Assembly: GCA_964405465.1 (NCBI GenBank) | Contig: CAYONZ010000088.1 | Span: 1 to 8,141 of the forward strand | DNA from: CAYONZ01 sp964405465 | Lineage (GTDB): Bacteria; Bdellovibrionota; Bdellovibrionia; Bdellovibrionales; JAMPXM01 | Length of the DNA stretch: 8,141 bases | Reading direction: 5' to 3' | The notes under the pieces: model-generated | The model's input: only the letters and a program-made list of their open reading frames with translations | Told to the model about the DNA's origin: nothing | Databases searched by the model: none | Program-made: the position numbers and the translations under genes | Shown: positions 4,969 to 8,141 of the stretch, in pieces | Layout: the number at the start of each line of letters is the position of its first letter | Numbering within the stretch: the stretch's first letter is position 1

Positions 4969-7965
4969 ATGCTTCGATGGCTCACTTTTGCCCTACTCTG
5001 CATTGCTTGGAACTCAGCTTCTGCCTTAGATCCGAGGGTCAATTGGGAGACTCTGCACACGCCACACTTTGATATTCATTTCGACTCAAGGCATTACGAG
5101 TTGGCCGCCAAATATGCTCTTTACGCAGAGCAGGCCTACCAAACCACGACACAGATTTTTTCGGTGGCGCCGACAAAAACCTCAATCGTGATTCAAGATT
5201 CTTCGGATTTGGCCAATGGGTTTGCCATGGGTATCCCTTATGCGCAAATCACCAGCTACCCCGTGCTACCCAGCGCGCTGGACATCATCGGTGATTATCA
5301 GGACTGGGGCTACGAGCTGCTCGCGCATGAATACACTCACATTCTCAACTTTGAACCCACCGAAGGTTGGTTTAAGCCTTTACGATATATTTTCGGCAGC
5401 ATCATTAAACCCAACATGCTTTTACCCAATTGGTATCTCGAAGGCTTAGCCGTTTACACCGAAACAAGACTCAGTCGCGGTGGACGACTGCGCTCACCCA
5501 ACTATCTCGCGATTGCTCGAGCCATGACTCGAGACAACCGACTCTTCGAGCAAACACTGGCGCTCGATAACGAAATCGACACTCCAGATTACCCTGGGGG
5601 CAATCGCCCTTACATTTTTGGTTCTTTGCTTTGGCGTGAACTGATGAGCTCCTCGGCGACGAATGGCGAACTCATAAACAAATTAAATTTATCGTATGGT
5701 GGCCATCTTCCATTTTTAGTGGATGGCCCCTTGATTGATCATGCCGGACGCGGTTGGGATGACCAATGGTCGATGACCTTTGAAGCTCTTGAAAAAAAAT
5801 CTCTGGCTGAAATTGATACGATAAAAAAAGCGTCACCATTTCAGGGACGAAAACTCGATCAGGTGGGTTTCTACAATCACTCACCAAGCATCAGCGCCGC
5901 GGGCAAACGCATGCTTTTTGTATCACGAACCCACAACGAAGATTCACGCATTGAAATTTTCGAACGCAACACTCCGCAAACACCGCTCGCCACGCTAAAA
6001 GCAATGCGCGTGCTTTCGACCAATTTCACCCATCGTGCCAGCTGGGAACCGACAGCCAAAAGTTTTGTCTATGACAACATCGACACCTATGATCGCTACT
6101 ACGCCTACTCTGATCTTTATCGCTACGACATCGACACAAAAAAAATTATGGCGATCACTCGTGGAGCCCGTGCCACTGAGCCCGCGGTTTCTCCGGACGG
6201 CCAATGGATCGCCTTTGTGCAAAACTATACAGGAGGGACTCGCCTCGCTATCGTCAAACGAGACGGGACAGACCTCCACACCCTTTATGACCCCGGAATA
6301 CAGCAGCGTGTGTCCTGGCCCGAATTCATTGCAAACGACGAAATTATCTTTTCGGAGCGCCAGGCCTCTGCAACTGCTGCCCCTGCAGCGACAGGCAAAC
6401 CCGTCGTCACCGATGTTTTGAAAAAAATCAAAATCACAGACGAAAAGCCAAAGACGGTTTTGGAGCAATTCGCAAACATCCGCTTTGCGAAGAATACTCG
6501 TGAAGGAATTTTGTTTACCTCAAGTGACTCCGGAGTAACTAATATCTATTTATCTAGTGCTGACTTTTCAAAAATTCGCGCGATCAGTAACACTACTACC
6601 TCGATTGTGAATGCTGACATCGACCCATTGTCACGCGATCTGCTATACTCCGAACTCGATTCCGATGGACCCCATATTTACTCGATTGCGGCGACCGATT
6701 GGCGCAAACAACCCGAGAGTCCGCCAAAGGTTCAAACGGTCGAGCCCATTCCAGCACTCGATCCAACACTCACACCTACGAGCGATCTCGCGGTCAATCC
6801 TACAGGCAAGCCGACCGTCTATCCTACAGTGACGCCGCCAACAGCCAACTCCTCGGCACAGGCGCCGTTGGACAATCATAAAGAAGCCGCCTCGTTGGCA
6901 CAGGCAAGTCAAATTGAGCGCACCACTTACCAACCTTTGCATTACCTTTACCCGCACTACTGGATTCCGTTCATTTATTTTATGCCAGGAGGAACATATC
7001 TCTCTGCAAGTACTTCGATGCAAGATCCGGTGGGCATAAATTCAATCGGCCTCGAGGCAAGCTATGACTCTCTCACGAATTCTCCTGGATTTTTTGTCGA
7101 CTACGTGAACCGCTCAACTGTACTCACTTCGGAGTTGGTTTTGAGTCAGTACTCACAATATCTCTACGCCGGAAATCTCAAGCGCGATAATACCAATGCG
7201 AATATCTTGACCAAATCTTTCATTTGGGGCCTCAGCAACAAATGGGCATGGACCGCAGGGTTGAGCTTTTTAAAATCCTCAATTGAAGATGTTCGCCTAC
7301 AGCGAGCAGGGCCAAGTATCGGTTTTCAATATTCAGATCTCTCCCAAAAAGGTGAGGAGATCTCTCCTGAAAAAGGGGGCAGTGTCTCGGCATCTCACAC
7401 CCATTACATTGGATCTTTGGGCGATGTGGATTACGATCGCACCGATGTCCTCAGCAGTGCCTACTGGTCAAAATGGTTACCTTCACGCCACGTGCTTGCG
7501 GGGTATTTGAATTTCAGTTTGGCGCCACGCTTGAGCAATTCCTTTTTTGGTCAGTCGACTGCTTCAGCAGGCTATCAAACCGCACTCACGCAAAGTGCAT
7601 TTTTGCTACGCGGATACAGCGCTGGCAATTTTTTAGCAAAGAACATGGTCAATGCCACGGTTGAGTATCGCTTTCCATTGGCCTACTTGTACCGCGGCTG
7701 GAGTACGGCGCCGATTTTTCTCAAACGATGGCATGCGGCTCTGTTTTGTGATGCCACGACCTTCGATGGCATTTACTACAACTATGAGGACAAGCTCTAT
7801 CATCGAGCCAATATCGGCAGATATTTTGTTGGCACTGGAGCCGAACTCAAAGCTGATCTGACTTTGTTTTATCACATGCCCGTATCACTCATTCTCGGTG
7901 CATACTATGGAACTGACCGTGAGACTGGCTTGGGTTTCTATCCGTTTTTTGGCTTCTCGATTTGA
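4969..7965 (+). CDS. Exported gluzincin-like metalloprotease / TolB-like propeller / outer-membrane barrel fusion
   Basis: A 998-residue exported protein. A signal peptide (1-19) ends A-S-A. Residues about 25-290 resemble the peptidase MA (gluzincin) fold: H120-E-Y-T-H124 gives the HExxH zinc site and N-W-Y-L-E158-G-L-A-V-Y, 34 residues later, supplies a likely third ligand. Residues about 300-580 hold TolB/PD40-like propeller strands, clearest in E-P-A-V-S-P-D-G-Q-W-I-A-F-V (404-417), with a low-complexity insert at 465-498. Residues 584-635 are a Pro/Thr-rich linker. From about 655 to the end alternating aromatic strands suggest a beta-barrel; L-L-R-G-Y (879-883) followed by V-E-Y-R-F-P-L (898-904) recalls the RGF/Y motif and late strands of Omp85 (BamA/TamA/surface antigen) proteins, and the chain ends G-F-Y-P-F-F-G-F-S-I. 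No POTRA domain is recognised. It is divergent from pal. The protease site looks intact; substrate unknown. Domain boundaries are approximate and the Omp85 assignment is inference. Confidence 0.88.
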   Translation: MLRWLTFALLCIAWNSASALDPRVNWETLHTPHFDIHFDSRHYELAAKYALYAEQAYQTTTQIFSVAPTKTSIVIQDSSDLANGFAMGIPYAQITSYPVLPSALDIIGDYQDWGYELLAHEYTHILNFEPTEGWFKPLRYIFGSIIKPNMLLPNWYLEGLAVYTETRLSRGGRLRSPNYLAIARAMTRDNRLFEQTLALDNEIDTPDYPGGNRPYIFGSLLWRELMSSSATNGELINKLNLSYGGHLPFLVDGPLIDHAGRGWDDQWSMTFEALEKKSLAEIDTIKKASPFQGRKLDQVGFYNHSPSISAAGKRMLFVSRTHNEDSRIEIFERNTPQTPLATLKAMRVLSTNFTHRASWEPTAKSFVYDNIDTYDRYYAYSDLYRYDIDTKKIMAITRGARATEPAVSPDGQWIAFVQNYTGGTRLAIVKRDGTDLHTLYDPGIQQRVSWPEFIANDEIIFSERQASATAAPAATGKPVVTDVLKKIKITDEKPKTVLEQFANIRFAKNTREGILFTSSDSGVTNIYLSSADFSKIRAISNTTTSIVNADIDPLSRDLLYSELDSDGPHIYSIAATDWRKQPESPPKVQTVEPIPALDPTLTPTSDLAVNPTGKPTVYPTVTPPTANSSAQAPLDNHKEAASLAQASQIERTTYQPLHYLYPHYWIPFIYFMPGGTYLSASTSMQDPVGINSIGLEASYDSLTNSPGFFVDYVNRSTVLTSELVLSQYSQYLYAGNLKRDNTNANILTKSFIWGLSNKWAWTAGLSFLKSSIEDVRLQRAGPSIGFQYSDLSQKGEEISPEKGGSVSASHTHYIGSLGDVDYDRTDVLSSAYWSKWLPSRHVLAGYLNFSLAPRLSNSFFGQSTASAGYQTALTQSAFLLRGYSAGNFLAKNMVNATVEYRFPLAYLYRGWSTAPIFLKRWHAALFCDATTFDGIYYNYEDKLYHRANIGRYFVGTGAELKADLTLFYHMPVSLILGAYYGTDRETGLGFYPFFGFSI

Positions 7966-8049
7966 AATCAAACGCAAAAAATTTTGTGATGCACTAATTA
8001 GCAAATCAGACCCGAAGCAATCACACGATCCAAATTGCGGACACCTCAT

Positions 8050-8065
8050 TGCCACCGCGGTGGCA
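8050..8065. repeat. Perfect 16-nt palindrome
   Basis: TGCCACCGCGGTGGCA is exactly self-complementary. As RNA it could fold to a 6-bp stem with a CGCG loop; as DNA it could bind a dimeric regulator. It is flanked on both sides by the hexamer CACCTC (starting at 8043 and 8064). No T-run follows on either strand, so a simple intrinsic terminator is not supported. Confidence 0.55.
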
Positions 8066-8117
8066 CCTCTACGAGCTCTCCCCCGCCGTATTGACTCATA
8101 GGTAGATCGTACTAAGG

Positions 8118-8141
8118 AGCGGAGTGACATTTCATCCCGCT
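8118..8141. terminator. Possible terminator or repeat hairpin, cut by the window edge
   Basis: Arms AGCGG (8118-8122) and CCGCT (8137-8141), extended inward by GTGA/TCAT (one G-U pair, one A/C mismatch between the blocks) around a CATT loop, form a hairpin of about nine pairs. Whether a longer stem or a T-tract follows lies outside the window, so the terminator role is only a possibility. Confidence 0.3.

Larger units (their letters stand above)
7966..8141. other. Apparently noncoding 3' region with inverted repeats
   Basis: After the TGA of the large gene no supported coding sequence is visible for 176 nt. Two inverted repeats (8050-8065 and 8118-8141) are listed separately. There is no T-tract after the first, so termination of the large gene is not clearly seen within the window. 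Confidence 0.6.

Noticed and set aside
5995..6468. Minus-strand frame of 157 codons.
   Set aside because: It is antisense to the propeller part of the large gene, is Cys/Gly/Val-rich without domain signs, and has no ribosome binding site.
7885..8130. Minus-strand frame of 81 codons overlapping the end of the large gene.
   Set aside because: No Shine-Dalgarno, Arg/Ser/Cys-rich composition, and it runs through the palindrome and across about 80 nt of the real gene's 3' end.
8114..8141. AAGGAG followed 4 nt later by GTG (8124), a possible gene start at the right edge.
   Set aside because: Only six codons are visible and the segment lies inside a hairpin, so it cannot be distinguished from a terminator or repeat.

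Overview
The window looks like an ordinary chromosomal piece of a Gram-negative (diderm) bacterium. It has Pal, a CpoB/YbgF-like protein and an outer-membrane beta-barrel protein, so an outer membrane and a periplasm are present. The pairing of pal with a small DUF4398-type lipoprotein and a lipoprotein form of CpoB, plus the moderate base composition, suggests the delta-proteobacterial/Bdellovibrionota side of the tree. That placement is inference; no rRNA or other taxonomic marker is present.

Layout. Positions 1-4865 hold seven genes read leftward on the minus strand: pal, a DUF4398-like lipoprotein gene, a cpoB/ybgF-like gene, tsaD, rsmA (ksgA), smpB, and a lipoprotein gene that runs off the left edge. 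Junctions are very tight: gaps of 12, 9, 14 and 36 nt, one ATGA overlap, and one stop codon directly abutting a GTG start. The whole set therefore looks like one transcription unit driven by a strong sigma70-type promoter (TTGACA, 16 nt, TAAAAT) just upstream of pal. Positions 4866-4968 are a short divergent control region. Positions 4969-7965 hold one large plus-strand gene of 998 codons. Positions 7966-8141 appear noncoding and contain a perfect 16-nt palindrome and a hairpin cut by the window edge.

Function. The first three genes of the minus-strand unit serve the envelope (Pal tethers the outer membrane to peptidoglycan; CpoB-type proteins act with Tol-Pal). The next three serve translation: TsaD for tRNA t6A37, RsmA for 16S rRNA dimethylation, SmpB for trans-translation. 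The last gene encodes a probable lipoprotein with a long charged helix built on a strict 11-residue repeat, apparently undescribed.

The large divergent gene encodes a signal peptide, a gluzincin-like metalloprotease domain with intact HExxH and a downstream glutamate, a TolB-like beta-propeller, a Pro/Thr-rich linker and a C-terminal barrel with an Omp85-like RGY segment. This fusion next to pal, and the hendecad lipoprotein, are the two most interesting items. No mobile element, CRISPR array, tRNA or rRNA was seen.
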